Shown: positions 1-10,729, counted from the stretch's first letter. The stretch is DNA of 64,000 nucleotides from Liolophura sinensis (GCF_032854445.1 NW_027017966.1:186001-250000); one strand, 5' to 3'. Made by a program: numbers and translations. Notes: generated by a model from the letters alone, not told the origin.

Positions 1-241
1 GGCTACAGCCAAAAGTATTGGTCGGAGAGCAACGCGGTTTGCACCATTCGATTTCTCGTCACAAAATACGTCGGATTAGCCTCTTACCAGCAGCATTGGA
101 ACAGTTTTTCCACTTTTGGATTTTTGCCTGGTCATTTTGCTAATTGAAATCGGCTACATTAACTATGTACAATCGCGACTGGTCATTACTATATTCAACT
201 TTTCATTATAAGTTATGTGCCCTTCGGTAGCCCAGACGACG
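1..241 (+). repeat. Partial monomer at left edge (tail of M0)
   Basis: The window opens inside the low-variation part of a monomer (at the GGCTACAGCC dyad) and continues to the first anchor at 242. Its tail variants match the tail of M8 (4403-4643), as expected if the 8-monomer HOR extends left of the window. The array therefore continues beyond base 1. Confidence 0.95.
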
Positions 242-2451
242 TCAAATCTTTGGGCCAAGCCCATTTAACTCACCCAACAAATGTCTTACTTCTAAGTCGA
301 AGACAAACTCAATGTCTTTATCTACATGTAGAAAAACCACACCATTTGTATATAAAAAAAACAAAAGGTACTTGATACAATCCGCTGTAAAAAGTACAAT
401 TGAACACTGACCCACATCAATAAGGTGCCAAAGGATGCGCAATTGGGCCAGGCATCTCCAGCTGTTGAAAAATTGCAAATTTCCTTGGTTTCCATGGAGT
501 AAGAGCCGTTGCTGGGCACGTGATCTTGACATCATTGATTATTCATTTGTGGCTACAGCCAAAAGTATTGGTCGGAGAGCAACGCGGTTTGCACCATTCG
601 ATTTCTCGTCACAAAATACGTCGGATTAGCCTCTTACCAGCAGCATTGGAACAGTTTTTCCACTTTTGGATTTTTGCCTGGTCATTTTTGCTAATTGAAA
701 TCGGCTACATTAACTATGTACAATCGCGACTGGTCATTACTATATTCAACATTTCATTATAAGTTATGTGCCCTTCGGTAGCCCAGACGACGTCAAATCT
801 TTGGGCCAAGCCCATTTAACTCACCCAGCAAATGTCTTACTTCTAAGTCGAAGACAAACTCAATGTCTTTATCTACATGTAGAAAAACCACACCATTTGT
901 ATATAAAAAAAATACAAGGTACTTGATACAACCCGCTGTAAAAAGTACAATTAAACACTGACCCACATCAATAAGGTGCCAAAGGATGCGCAATTGGGCC
1001 AGGCATCTCCAGCTGTTGAAAAATTGCAAATTTCCTTGGTTTCCATGGAGTAAGAGCCGTTGCTGGGCACGTGATCTTGACATCATTGATTATTCATTTG
1101 TGGCTACAGCCAAAAGGATTGGTCGGAGAGCAACGCGGTTTGCACCATTCGATTTCTCGTCACAAAATACGTCGGATTAGCCTCTTACCAGCAGCATTGG
1201 AACAGTTTTTCCACTTTTGGATTTTTGCCTGGTCATTTTGCTAATTGAAATCGGCTACATTAACTATGTACAATCGCGACTGGTCATTACTATATTCAAC
1301 TTTTCATTATAAGTTATGTGCCCTTCGGTAGCCCAGACGACGTCAAATCTTTGGGTCAAGCCCATTTAACTCACCCAACAAATGTCTTACTTCTAAGTCG
1401 AAGACAAACTCAATGTCTTTATCTACATGTAGAAAAACCACACCATTTGTATATAAAAAAAACACAAGGTACTTGAAACAATCCGCTGTAAAAAGTACAA
1501 TTGAACACTGACCCACATCAATAAGGTGCCAAAGGATGCGCAATTGGGCCAGGCATCTCCAGCTGTTGAAAAATTGCAAATTTCCTTGGTTTCCATGGAG
1601 TAAGAGCCGTTGCTGGGCACGTGATCTTGACATCATTGATTATTCATTTGTGGCTACAGCCAAAAGTATTGGTCGGAGAGCAACGCGGTTTGCACCATTC
1701 GATTTCTCGTCACAAAATACGTCGGATTAGCCTCTTACCAGCAGCATTGGAACAGTTTTTCTTCTTTTGGATTTTTGCCTGGTCTTTTTGCGAATTGAAA
1801 TCGGCTACATTAACTATGTACAATCGCGACTGGTCATTACTATATTCAACTTTTCATTATAAGTTATGTGCCCTTCGATAGCCCAGACGACGTCAAATCT
1901 TTGGGCCAAGCCCATTTAACTCACCCAGCAAATGTCTTACTTCTAAGTCGAAGACAAACTCAATGTCTTTATCTACATGTAGAAAAACCACACCATTTGT
2001 ATGTAAAAAAAACACAAGGTACTTGACACAACCCGCTGTAAAAAGTACAATTGAACACTGACCCACATCAATAAGGTGCCAAAGGATGCGCAATTGGGCC
2101 AGGCATCTCCAGCTGTTGAAAAATTGCAAATTTCCTTGGTTTCCATGGAGTAAGAGCCGTTGCTGGGCACGTGATCTTGACATCATTGATTATTCATTTG
2201 TGGCTACAGCCAAAAGTATTGGTCGGAGAGCAACGCGGTTTGCACCATTCGATTTCTCGTCACAAAATACGTCGGATTAGCCTCTTACCAGCAGCATTGG
2301 AACAGTTTTTCCACTTTTGGATTTTTGCCTGGTCATTTTGCTAATTGAAATCGGCTACATTAACTATGTACAATCGCGACTGGTCATTACTATATTCAAC
2401 ATTGCATTATAAGTTATGTGCCCTTCGGTAGCCCAGACGACGTCAAATCTT

Positions 2452-2464
2452 TGGGCCAAGCCCA
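2452..2464. other. Short inverted repeat TGGGC-CAA-GCCCA, reference copy
   Basis: This is a 5-bp stem with a 3-nt loop immediately after the anchor. It is weakened in M3 and M11 (GGGTCAAGCC) and in monomers with GGGCCAAACCC (M93, M94, M99, M108, M112 to M114). Confidence 0.85.
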
Positions 2465-2521
2465 TTTAACTCACCCAGCAAATGTCTTACTTCTAAGTCG
2501 AAGACAAACTCAATGTCTTTA

Positions 2522-2533
2522 TCTACATGTAGA
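2522..2533. other. 12-bp perfect palindrome, reference copy
   Basis: TCTACATGTAGA reads the same on both strands. After one mismatched pair on the flanks it extends by three more T-A pairs on each side (18 of 20 bases symmetric). It is present in all monomers I inspected and is annotated here once. Confidence 0.93.
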
Positions 2534-2549
2534 AAAACCACACCATTTG

Positions 2550-2562
2550 TATATAAAAAAAA
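2550..2562 (+). promoter_or_regulatory. TATATA plus A8 tract, reference copy (TATA-like)
   Basis: TATAT followed by eight A resembles a TATA element and occurs once per monomer. A-tract length varies between 6 and 10 across the array and accounts for many of the length differences. Whether it drives transcription is unknown. It could equally be an A-tract that disfavours nucleosomes. Confidence 0.3.
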
Positions 2563-2568
2563 CACAAG

Positions 2569-2598
2569 GTACTTGATACAACCCGCTGTAAAAAGTAC
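2569..2598. other. Inverted repeat GTACTT...AAGTAC, reference copy
   Basis: Six-base arms are separated by 18 bases. The right arm is disrupted in M10 (AAAAGATAC) and altered in M48 and M68 (AAAATGTAC). Confidence 0.8.
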
Positions 2599-2691
2599 AA
2601 TTAAACACTGACCCACATCAATAAGGTGCCAAAGGATGCGCAATTGGGCCAGGCATCTCCAGCTGTTGAAAAATTGCAAATTTCCTTGGTT

Positions 2692-2699
2692 TCCATGGA
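2692..2699. other. Palindrome TCCATGGA, reference copy
   Basis: This is an 8-bp perfect palindrome in the low-variation centre of the monomer, preserved even in the short-type monomers that differ just upstream (TTTGTATGG). Confidence 0.85.
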
Positions 2700-2717
2700 G
2701 TAAGAGCCGTTGCTGGG

Positions 2718-2723
2718 CACGTG
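2718..2723. other. CACGTG (E-box/G-box-like), reference copy
   Basis: CACGTG is a palindromic core recognised by bHLH and bZIP proteins in many eukaryotes. It lies in the low-variation centre. A 6-mer alone is weak evidence for binding. Confidence 0.4.
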
Positions 2724-2750
2724 ATCTTGACATCATTGATTATTCATTTG

Positions 2751-2762
2751 TGGCTACAGCCA
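2751..2762. other. Near-palindrome TGGCTACAGCCA, reference copy
   Basis: Five-base arms TGGCT and AGCCA are separated by AC, one of the tightest dyads in the monomer. It was unchanged in every monomer inspected. Confidence 0.8.
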
Positions 2763-4643
2763 AAAGTATTGGTCGGAGAGCAACGCGGTTTGCACCATTC
2801 GATTTCTCGTCACAAAATACGTCGGATTAGCCTCTTACCAGCAGCATTGGAACAGTTTTTCTTCTTTTGGATTTTTGCCTGTTCTTTTTGCGAATTGAAA
2901 TCGGCTACATTAACTATGTACAATCGCGACTGGTCATTACTATATTCAACTTTTCATTATAAGTTATGTGCCCTTCGATAGCCCAGACGACGTCAAATCT
3001 TTGGGCCAAGCCCATTTAACTCACCCAGCAAATGTCTTACTTCTAAGTCGAAGACAAACTCAATGTCTTTATCTACATGTAGAAAAACCACACCATTTGT
3101 ATGTAAAAAAAACACAAGGTACTTGACACAACCCGCTGTAAAAAGTACAATTGAACACTGACCCACATCAATAAGGTGCCAAAGGATGCGCAATTGGGCC
3201 AGGCATCTCCAGCTGTTGAAAAATTGCAAATTTCCTTGGTTTCCATGGAGTAAGAGCCGTTGCTGGGCACGTGATCTTGACATCATTGATTATTCATTTG
3301 TGGCTACAGCCAAAAGTATTGGTCGGAGAGCAACGCGGTTTGCACCATTCGATTTCTCGTCACAAAAATACGTCGGATTAGCCTCTTACCAGCAGCATTG
3401 GAACAGTTTTTCCACTTTTGGATTTTTGCCTGGTCATTTTGCTAATTGAAATCGGCTACATTAACTATGTACAATCGCGACTGGTCATTACTATATTCAA
3501 CATTTCATTATAAGTTATGTGCCCTTCGGTAGCCCAGACGACGTCAAATCTTTGGGCCAAGCCCATTTAACTCACCCAGCAAATGTCTTACTTCTAAGTC
3601 GAAGACAAACTCAATGTCTTTATCTACATGTAGAAAAACCACACCATTTGTATATAAAAAAAACACAAGGTACTTGATACAACCCGCTGTAAAAAGTACA
3701 ATTAAACACTGACCCACATCAATAAGGTGCCAAAGGATGCGCAATTGGGCCAGGCATCTCCAGCTGTTGAAAAATTGCAAATTTCCTTGGTTTCCATGGA
3801 GTAAGAGCCGTTGCTGGGCACGTGATCTTGACATCATTGATTATTCATTTGTGGCTACAGCCAAAAGTATTGGTCGGAGAGCAACGCGGTTTGCACCATT
3901 CGATTTGTCGTCACAAAATACGTCGGATTAGCCTCTTACCAGCAGCATTGGAACAGTTTTTCCACTTTTGGATTTTTGCCTGTTCTTTTTGCTAATTGAA
4001 ATCGGCTGCATTAACTATGTACAATCGCGACTGGTCATTACTATATTCAACTTTTCATTATAAGTTATGTGCCCTTCGGTAGCCCAGACGACGTCAAATC
4101 TTTGGGCCAAGCCCATTTAACTCACCCAGCAAATGTCTTACTTCTAAGTCGAAGACAAACTCAATGTCTTTATCTACATGTAGAAAAACCACACCATTTG
4201 TATGTAAAAAAAACACAAGGTACTTGATATAATCCGCTGTAAAAAGTACAATTGAACACTGACCCACATCAATAAGGTGCCAAAGGATGCGCAATTGGGC
4301 CAGGCATCTCCAGCTGTTGAAAAATTGCAAATTTCCTTGGTTTCCATGGAGTAAGAGCCGTTGCTGAGCACGTGATCTTGACATCATTGATTATTCATTT
4401 GTGGCTACAGCCAAAAGTATTGGTCGGAGAGCAACGCGGTTTGCACCATTCGATTTCTCGTCACAAAATACGTCGGATTAGCCTCTTACCAGCAGCATTG
4501 GAACAGTTTTTCCACTTTTGGATTTTTGCCTGGTCATTTTGCTAATTGAAATCGGCTACATTAACTATGTACAATCGCGACTGGTCATTACTATATTCAA
4601 CTTTTCATTATAAGTTATGTGCCCTTCGGTAGCCCAGACGACG

Positions 4644-7600
4644 TCAAATCTTTGGGCCAAGCCCATTTAACTCACCCAACAAATGTCTTACTTCTAAGTC
4701 GAAGACAAACTCAATGTCTTTATCTACATGTAGAAAAACCACACCATTTGTATATAAAAAAAACAAAAGGTACTTGATACAATCCGCTGTAAAAAGTACA
4801 ATTGAACACTGACCCACATCAATAAGGTGCCAAAGGATGCGCAATTGGGCCAGGCATCTCCAGCTGTTGAAAAATTGCAAATTTCCTTGGTTTCCATGGA
4901 GTAAGAGCCGTTGCTGGGCACGTGATCTTGACATCATTGATTATTCATTTGTGGCTACAGCCAAAAGTATTGGTCGGAGAGCAACGCGGTTTGCACCATT
5001 CGATTTCTCGTCACAAAATACGTCGGATTAGCCTCTTACCAGCAGCATTGGAACAGTTTTTCCACTTTTGGATTTTTGCCTGGTCATTTTGCTAATTGAA
5101 ATCGGCTACATTAACTATGTACAATCGCGACTGGTCATTACTATATTCAACATTTCATTATAAGTTATGTGCCCTTCGGTAGCCCAGACGACGTCAAATC
5201 TTTGGGCCAAGCCCATTTAACTCACCCAGCAAATGTCTTACTTCTAAGTCGAAGACAAACTCAATGTCTTTATCTACATGTAGAAAAACCACACCATTTG
5301 TATATAAAAAAAACACAAGGTACTTGATACAACCCGCTGTAAAAGATACAATTAAACACTGACCCACATCAATAAGGTGCCAAAGGATGCGCAATTGGGC
5401 CAGGCATCTCCAGCTGTTGAAAAATTGCAAATTTCCTTGGTTTCCATGGAGTAAGAGCCGTTGCTGGGCACGTGATCTTGACATCATTGATTATTCATTT
5501 GTGGCTACAGCCAAAAGGATTGGTCGGAGAGCAACGCGGTTTGCACCATTCGATTTCTCGTCACAAAATACGTCGGATTAGCCTCTTACCAGCAGCATTG
5601 GAACAGTTTTTCCACTTTTGGATTTTTGCCTGGTCATTTTGCTAATTGAAATCGGCTACATTAACTATGTACAATCGCGACTGGTCATTACTATATTCAA
5701 CTTTTCATTATAAGTTATGTGCCCTTCGGTAGCCCAGACGACGTCAAATCTTTGGGTCAAGCCCATTTAACTCACCCAACAAATGTCTTACTTCTAAGTC
5801 GAAGACAAACTCAATGTCTTTATCTACATGTAGAAAAACCACACCATTTGTATATAAAAAAAACACAAGGTACTTGAAACAATCCGCTGTAAAAAGTACA
5901 ATTGAACACTGACCCACATCAATAAGGTGCCAAAGGATGCGCAATTGGGCCAGGCATCTCCAGCTGTTGAAAAATTGCAAATTTCCTTGGTTTCCATGGA
6001 GTAAGAGCCGTTGCTGGGCACGTGATCTTGACATCATTGATTATTCATTTGTGGCTACAGCCAAAAGTATTGGTCGGAGAGCAACGCGGTTTGCACCATT
6101 CGATTTCTCGTCACAAAATACGTCGGATTAGCCTCTTACCAGCAGCATTGGAACAGTTTTTCTTCTTTTGGATTTTTGCCTGGTCTTTTTGCGAATTGAA
6201 ATCGGCTACATTAACTATGTACAATCGCGACTGGTCATTACTATATTCAACTTTTCATTATAAGTTATGTGCCCTTCGATAGCCCAGACGACGTCAAATC
6301 TTTGGGCCAAGCCCATTTAACTCACCCAGCAAATGTCTTACTTCTAAGTCGAAGACAAACTCAATGTCTTTATCTACATGTAGAAAAACCACACCATTTG
6401 TATGTAAAAAAAACACAAGGTACTTGACACAACCCGCTGTAAAAAGTACAATTGAACACTGACCCACATCAATAAGGTGCCAAAGGATGCGCAATTGGGC
6501 CAGGCATCTCCAGCTGTTGAAAAATTGCAAATTTCCTTGGTTTCCATGGAGTAAGAGCCGTTGCTGGGCACGTGATCTTGACATCATTGATTATTCATTT
6601 GTGGCTACAGCCAAAAGTATTGGTCGGAGAGCAACGCGGTTTGCACCATTCGATTTCTCGTCACAAAATACGTCGGATTAGCCTCTTACCAGCAGCATTG
6701 GAACAGTTTTTCCACTTTTGGATTTTTGCCTGGTCATTTTGCTAATTGAAATCGGCTACATTAACTATGTACAATCGCGACTGGTCATTACTATATTCAA
6801 CATTTCATTATAAGTTATGTGCCCTTCGGTAGCCCAGACGACGTCAAATCTTTGGGCCAAGCCCATTTAACTCACCCAGCAAATGTCTTACTTCTAAGTC
6901 GAAGACAAACTCAATGTCTTTATCTACATGTAGAAAAACCACACCATTTGTATATAAAAAAAACACAAGGTACTTGATACAACCCGCTGTAAAAAGTACA
7001 ATTAAACACTGACCCACATCAATAAGGTGCCAAAGGATGCGCAATTGGGCCAGGCATCTCCAGCTGTTGAAAAATTGCAAATTTCCTTGGTTTCCATGGA
7101 GTAAGAGCCGTTGCTGGGCACGTGATCTTGACATCATTGATTATTCATTTGTGGCTACAGCCAAAAGTATTGGTCGGAGAGCAACGCGGTTTGCACCATT
7201 CGATTTGTCGTCACAAAATACGTCGGATTAGCCTCTTACCAGCAGCATTGGAACAGTTTTTCTTCTTTTGGATTTTTGCCTGGTCTTTTTGCGAATTGAA
7301 ATCGGCTACATTAACTATGTACAATCGCGACTGGTCATTACTATATTCAACTTTTCATTATAAGTTATGTGCCCTTCGATAGCCCAGACGACGTCAAATC
7401 TTTGGGCCAAGCCCATTTAACTCACCCAGCAAATGTCTTACTTCTAAGTCGAAGACAAACTCAATGTCTTTATCTACATGTAGAAAAACCACACCATTTG
7501 TATGTAAAAAAAACACAAGGTACTTGACACAACCCGCTGTAAAAAGTACAATTGAACACTGACCCACATCAATAAGGTGCCAAAGGATGCGCAATTGGGC

Positions 7601-8470
7601 CAGGCATCTCCAGCTGTTGAAAAATTGCAAATTTCCTTGGTTTCCATGGAGTAAGAGCCGTTGCTGGGCACGTGATCTTGACATCATTGATTATTCATTT
7701 GTGGCTACAGCCAAAAGTATTGGTCGGAGAGCAACGCGGTTTGCACCATTCGATTTCTCGTCACAAAATACGTCGGATTAGCCTCTTACCAGCAGCATTG
7801 GAACAGTTTTTCCACTTTTGGATTTTTGCCTGGTCATTTTGCTAATTGAAATCGGCTACATTAACTATGTACAATCGCGACTGGTCATTACTATATTCAA
7901 CATTTCATTATAAGTTATGTGCCCTTCGGTAGCCCAGACGACGTCAAATCTTTGGGCCAAGCCCATTTAACTCACCCAGCAAATGTCTTACTTCTAAGTC
8001 GAAGACAAACTCAATGTCTTTATCTACATGTAGAAAAACCACACCATTTGTATATAAAAAAAACACAAGGTACTTGATACAACCCGCTGTAAAAAGTACA
8101 ATTGAACACTGACCCACATCAATAAGGTGCCAAAGGATGCGCAATTGGGCCAGGCATCTCCAGCTGTTGAAAAATTGCAAATTTCCTTGGTTTCCATGGA
8201 GTAAGAGCCGTTGCTGGGCACGTGATTCTTGACATCATTGATTATTCATTTGTGGCTACAGCCAAAAGTATTGGTCGGAGAGCAACGCGGTTTGCACCAT
8301 TCGATTTCTCGTCACAAAATACGTCGGATTAGCCTCTTACCAGCAGCATTGGAACAGTTTTTCCACTTTTGGATTTTTGCCTGGTCTTTTTGCTAATTGA
8401 AATCGGGTACATTAGCTATGTACAATCGCGACTGGTCATTACTATATTCAATTTTTCATTATAAGTTATT
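4644..8470 (+). repeat. 8-monomer HOR, copy 2 (M9-M15, partial)
   Basis: This is the second copy of the 8-monomer order. It matches copy 1 through M14 with a few substitutions, then decays in M15: M7 has ATTAAACAC where M15 has ATTGAACAC, and M15 has an extra T in GTGATTCTTG near 8226. The copy ends where the M15 tail switches to the GGGTACATTAGC type (about 8404) and the block at 8471 begins. M10 has AAAAGATAC instead of AAAAAGTAC near 5345, a private variant. Confidence 0.82.
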
Positions 8471-8494
8471 TGCCCTTCGGTAGCCCAGACGACG
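6294..8494 (+). repeat. Nested dimers M12-M13 and M14-M15 (~1.1 kb each)
   Basis: This is the same alternating dimer as at 1893-4093, seen in the second HOR copy. M12 and M14 carry TATGTAAAA and CTTGACACAACCC, and both are entered through CCCTTCGATAG. M13 combines the GATTTGTCG variant of M7 with the CTTCTTTTGG tail of M5. M15 carries ATTGAACAC instead of ATTAAACAC. Confidence 0.78.
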
Positions 8495-10729
8495 TCAAAT
8501 CTTTGGGCCAAGCCCATTTAACTCACCCAGCAAATGTCTTACTTCTAAGTCGAAGACAAACTCAATGTCTTTATCTACATGTAGAAAAACCACACCATTT
8601 GTATATAAAAAAAACACAAGGTACTTGATACAATCCGCTGTAAAAAGTACAATTGAACACTGACCCACATCAATAAGGTGCCAAAGGATGCGCAATTGGG
8701 CCAGGCATCTCCAGCTGTTGAAAAATTGCAAATTTCCTTGGTTTCCATGGAGTAAGAGCCGTTGCTGGGCACGTGATCTTGACATCATTGATTATTCATT
8801 TGTGGCTACAGCCAAAAGTATTCGTTGGAGAGCAACGCGGTTTGCACCATTCGATTTCTCGTCACAAAATACGTCGGATTAGCCTCTTACCAGCAGCATT
8901 GGAACAGTTTTTCTACTTTTGGATTTTTGCCTGGTCTTTTTGCGAATTGAAATCGGCTACATTAACTATGTACAATCGCGACTGGTCATTACTATATTCA
9001 ACTTTTCATTATAAGTTATGTGCCCTTCGGTAGCCCAGACGACGTCAAATCTTTGGGCCAAGCCCATTTAACTCACCCAACAAATGTCTTACTTCTAAGT
9101 CGAAGACAAACTCAATGTCTTTATCTACATGTAGAAAAACCACACCATTTGTATATAAAAAAAACACAAGGTACTTGATACAATCCGCTGTAAAAAGTAC
9201 AATTGAACACTGACCCACATCAATAAGGTGCCAAAGGATGCGCAATTGGGCCAGGCATCTCCAGCTGTTGAAAAATTGCAAATTTCCTTGGTTTCCATGG
9301 AGTTAGAGCCGTTGCTGGGCACGTGATCTTGACATCATTGATTATTCATTTGTGGCTACAGCCAAAAGTATTGGTTGGAGAGCAACGCGGTTTGCATCAT
9401 TCGATTTTTCGTCACAAAATACGTCGGATTAGCCTCTTACCAGCAGCATTGGAACAGTTTTTCCACTTTTGGATTTTTGCCTGGTCTTTTTGCGAATTGA
9501 AATCGGCTACATTAACTATGTACAATCGCGACTGGTCATTACTATATTCAACTTTTCATTATAAGTTATGTGCCCTTCGGTAGCCCAGACGACGTCAAAT
9601 CTTTGGGCCAAGCCCATTTAACTCACCCAGCAAATGTCTTACTTCTAAGTCGAAGACAAACTCAATGTCTTTATCTACATGTAGATAAACCACACCATTT
9701 GTATATAAAAAAAACACAAGGTACTTGATACAATCCGCTGTAAAAAGTACAATTGAACACTGACCCACATCAATAAGGTGCCAAAGGATGCGCAATTGGG
9801 CCAGGCATCTCCAGCTGTTGAAAAATTGCAAATTTCCTTGGTTTCCATGGAGTAAGAGCCGTTGCTGGGCACGTGATCTTGACATCATTGATTATTCATT
9901 TGTGGCTACAGCCAAAAGTATTGGTTGGAGAGCAACGCGGTTTGCACCATTCGATTTCTGGTCACAAAATACGTCGGATTAGCCTCTTACCAGCAGCATT
10001 GGAACAGTTTTTCCACTTTTGGATTTTTGCCTGGTCTTTTTGCGAATTGAAATCGGCTACATTAACTATGTACAATCGCGACTGGTCATTAGTATATTCA
10101 ACTTTTCATTATAAGTTATGTGCCCTTCGGTAGCCCAGACGACGTCAAATCTTTGGGCCAAGCCCATTTAACTCACCCAGCAAATGTCTTACTTCTAAGT
10201 CGAAGACAAACTCAATGTCTTTATCTACATGTAGAAAAACCACACCATTTGTATATAAAAAAAACACAAGGTACTTGATACAATCCGCTGAAAAAAGTAC
10301 AATTGAACACTGACCCACATCAATAAGGTGCCAAAGGATGCGCAATTGGGCCAGGCATCTCCAGCTGTTGAAAAATTGCAAATTTCCTTGGTTTCCATGG
10401 AGTAAGAGCCGTTGCTGGGCACGTGATCTTGACATCATTGATTATTCATTTGTGGCTACAGCCAAAAGTATTGGTCGGAGAGCAACGCGGTTTGCACCAT
10501 TCGATTTCTCGTCACAAAATACGTCGGATTAGCCTCTTACCAGCAGCATTGGAACAGTTTTTCCACTTTTGGATTTTTGCCTGGTCTTTTTGCTAATTGA
10601 AATCGGCTGCATTAACTATGTACAATCGCGACTGGTCATTACTATATTCAACTTTTCATTATAAGTTATGTGCCCTTCGGTAGCCCAGACGACGTCAAAT
10701 CTTTGGGCCAAGCCCATTTAACTCACCCA
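8471..10729 (+). repeat. 4-monomer block, copy 1 (M16-M19)
   Basis: This 2,259-bp stretch recurs at +3,301 bp. Its markers in order are ATTCGTTGGAG (M16), GGAGTTAGAGCC with GCATCATTCGATTTTTCG (M17), GTAGATAAACC plus TTTCTGGTCAC and ATTAGTATATTC (M18), and a GGCTGCATT tail (M19). The one difference I found from copy 2 is A instead of T at 10291 (GCTGAAAAAAG versus GCTGTAAAAAG). The left limit is the last mismatch at 8470 and the right limit the first mismatch at 10730. Confidence 0.92.
9670..9689. other. Perfect 20-bp palindrome (M18)
   Basis: TTTATCTACATGTAGATAAA is its own reverse complement. Most monomers have A instead of T at the 16th base, leaving only the central 12 bp perfect. Confidence 0.95.

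Larger units (their letters stand above)
2443..2992 (+). repeat. Reference 550-bp monomer (M5)
   Basis: Chosen as the reference for describing the unit. In order from the anchor: a 5-bp stem with 3-nt loop (+10 to +22), a 12-bp palindrome (+80 to +91), TATATA with an A8 tract (+108 to +120), a GTACTT/AAGTAC inverted repeat (+127 to +156), a low-variation central stretch (about +195 to +345) holding TCCATGGA, CACGTG and TGGCTACAGCCA, and a variable tail (about +410 to +515) whose few alternative bases distinguish most monomer subtypes. The overlapping period 2401-2950 contains 102 G and 123 C by hand count, with 19 CpG. I see no internal subrepeat of ~180 bp, no LTR-type ends and no tRNA or rRNA similarity. 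Confidence 0.95.
1893..4093 (+). repeat. Nested dimers M4-M5 and M6-M7 (~1.1 kb each)
   Basis: Two consecutive monomer pairs share the same alternation. The first member has TATGTAAAA and CTTGACACAACCC; the second has TATATAAAA, CTTGATACAACCC and ATTAAACAC. The junctions entering M4 and M6 both have CCCTTCGATAG rather than CCCTTCGGTAG. This is a local dimer amplification inside the 8-monomer HOR. Confidence 0.8.
242..4643 (+). repeat. 8-monomer HOR, copy 1 (M1-M8, ~4.40 kb)
   Basis: M1 to M5 reappear in order as M9 to M13, one period of 4,401-4,402 bp later. Shared markers are GGGTCAAGCC with CTTGAAACAATCC in M3/M11, AAAAGGATTGG in M2/M10, and CTTCTTTTGG tails in M3/M11 and M5/M13. Private differences in this copy are an extra T in the M1 tail (CATTTTTGC), AAATACAAGG in M2, CATTGCATT in the M4 tail, and an extra A in the M6 tail (CACAAAAATACG, about 3361-3371). 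M7 carries GATTTGTCG, which in copy 2 is found in M13, two monomer positions out of register. Local exchange has therefore scrambled the 3' part. Confidence 0.85.

Noticed and set aside
242-535. A 97-codon minus-strand reading frame repeated in nearly every monomer, and a 64-codon plus-strand frame (435-629) likewise
   Set aside because: They recur because the monomer recurs. Differences between copies in the minus frame are mostly amino-acid changing (for example S/L, D/G, C/Y, I/V/F in the central part), A-tract indels break it in several units, there is no recognisable domain, and the frames overlap on both strands. No sign of selection on protein.
2751-2815. tRNA-like or pol III A-box/B-box arrangement (TGGCTACAGCC then CCATTCGATTTC about 50 bp later, with TTGGTCGGAGAGC between)
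   Set aside because: The boxes match poorly outside the cores, no cloverleaf can be drawn (no anticodon arm between the D-like and T-like parts), and no terminator T-run follows at the expected place. Most likely coincidence.
2443-2992. CENP-B box
   Set aside because: Candidate cores at TTCGGTAGCCC, TTCGATTTCTC and CCCGCTGTAAA fail the required A and CGGG (or reverse-complement) positions.
2443-2992. Internal ~183-bp subrepeats making the monomer a trimer
   Set aside because: Short words such as CAATTG, GGCTACA and GTACAAT recur, but not at regular offsets and without longer flanking similarity.
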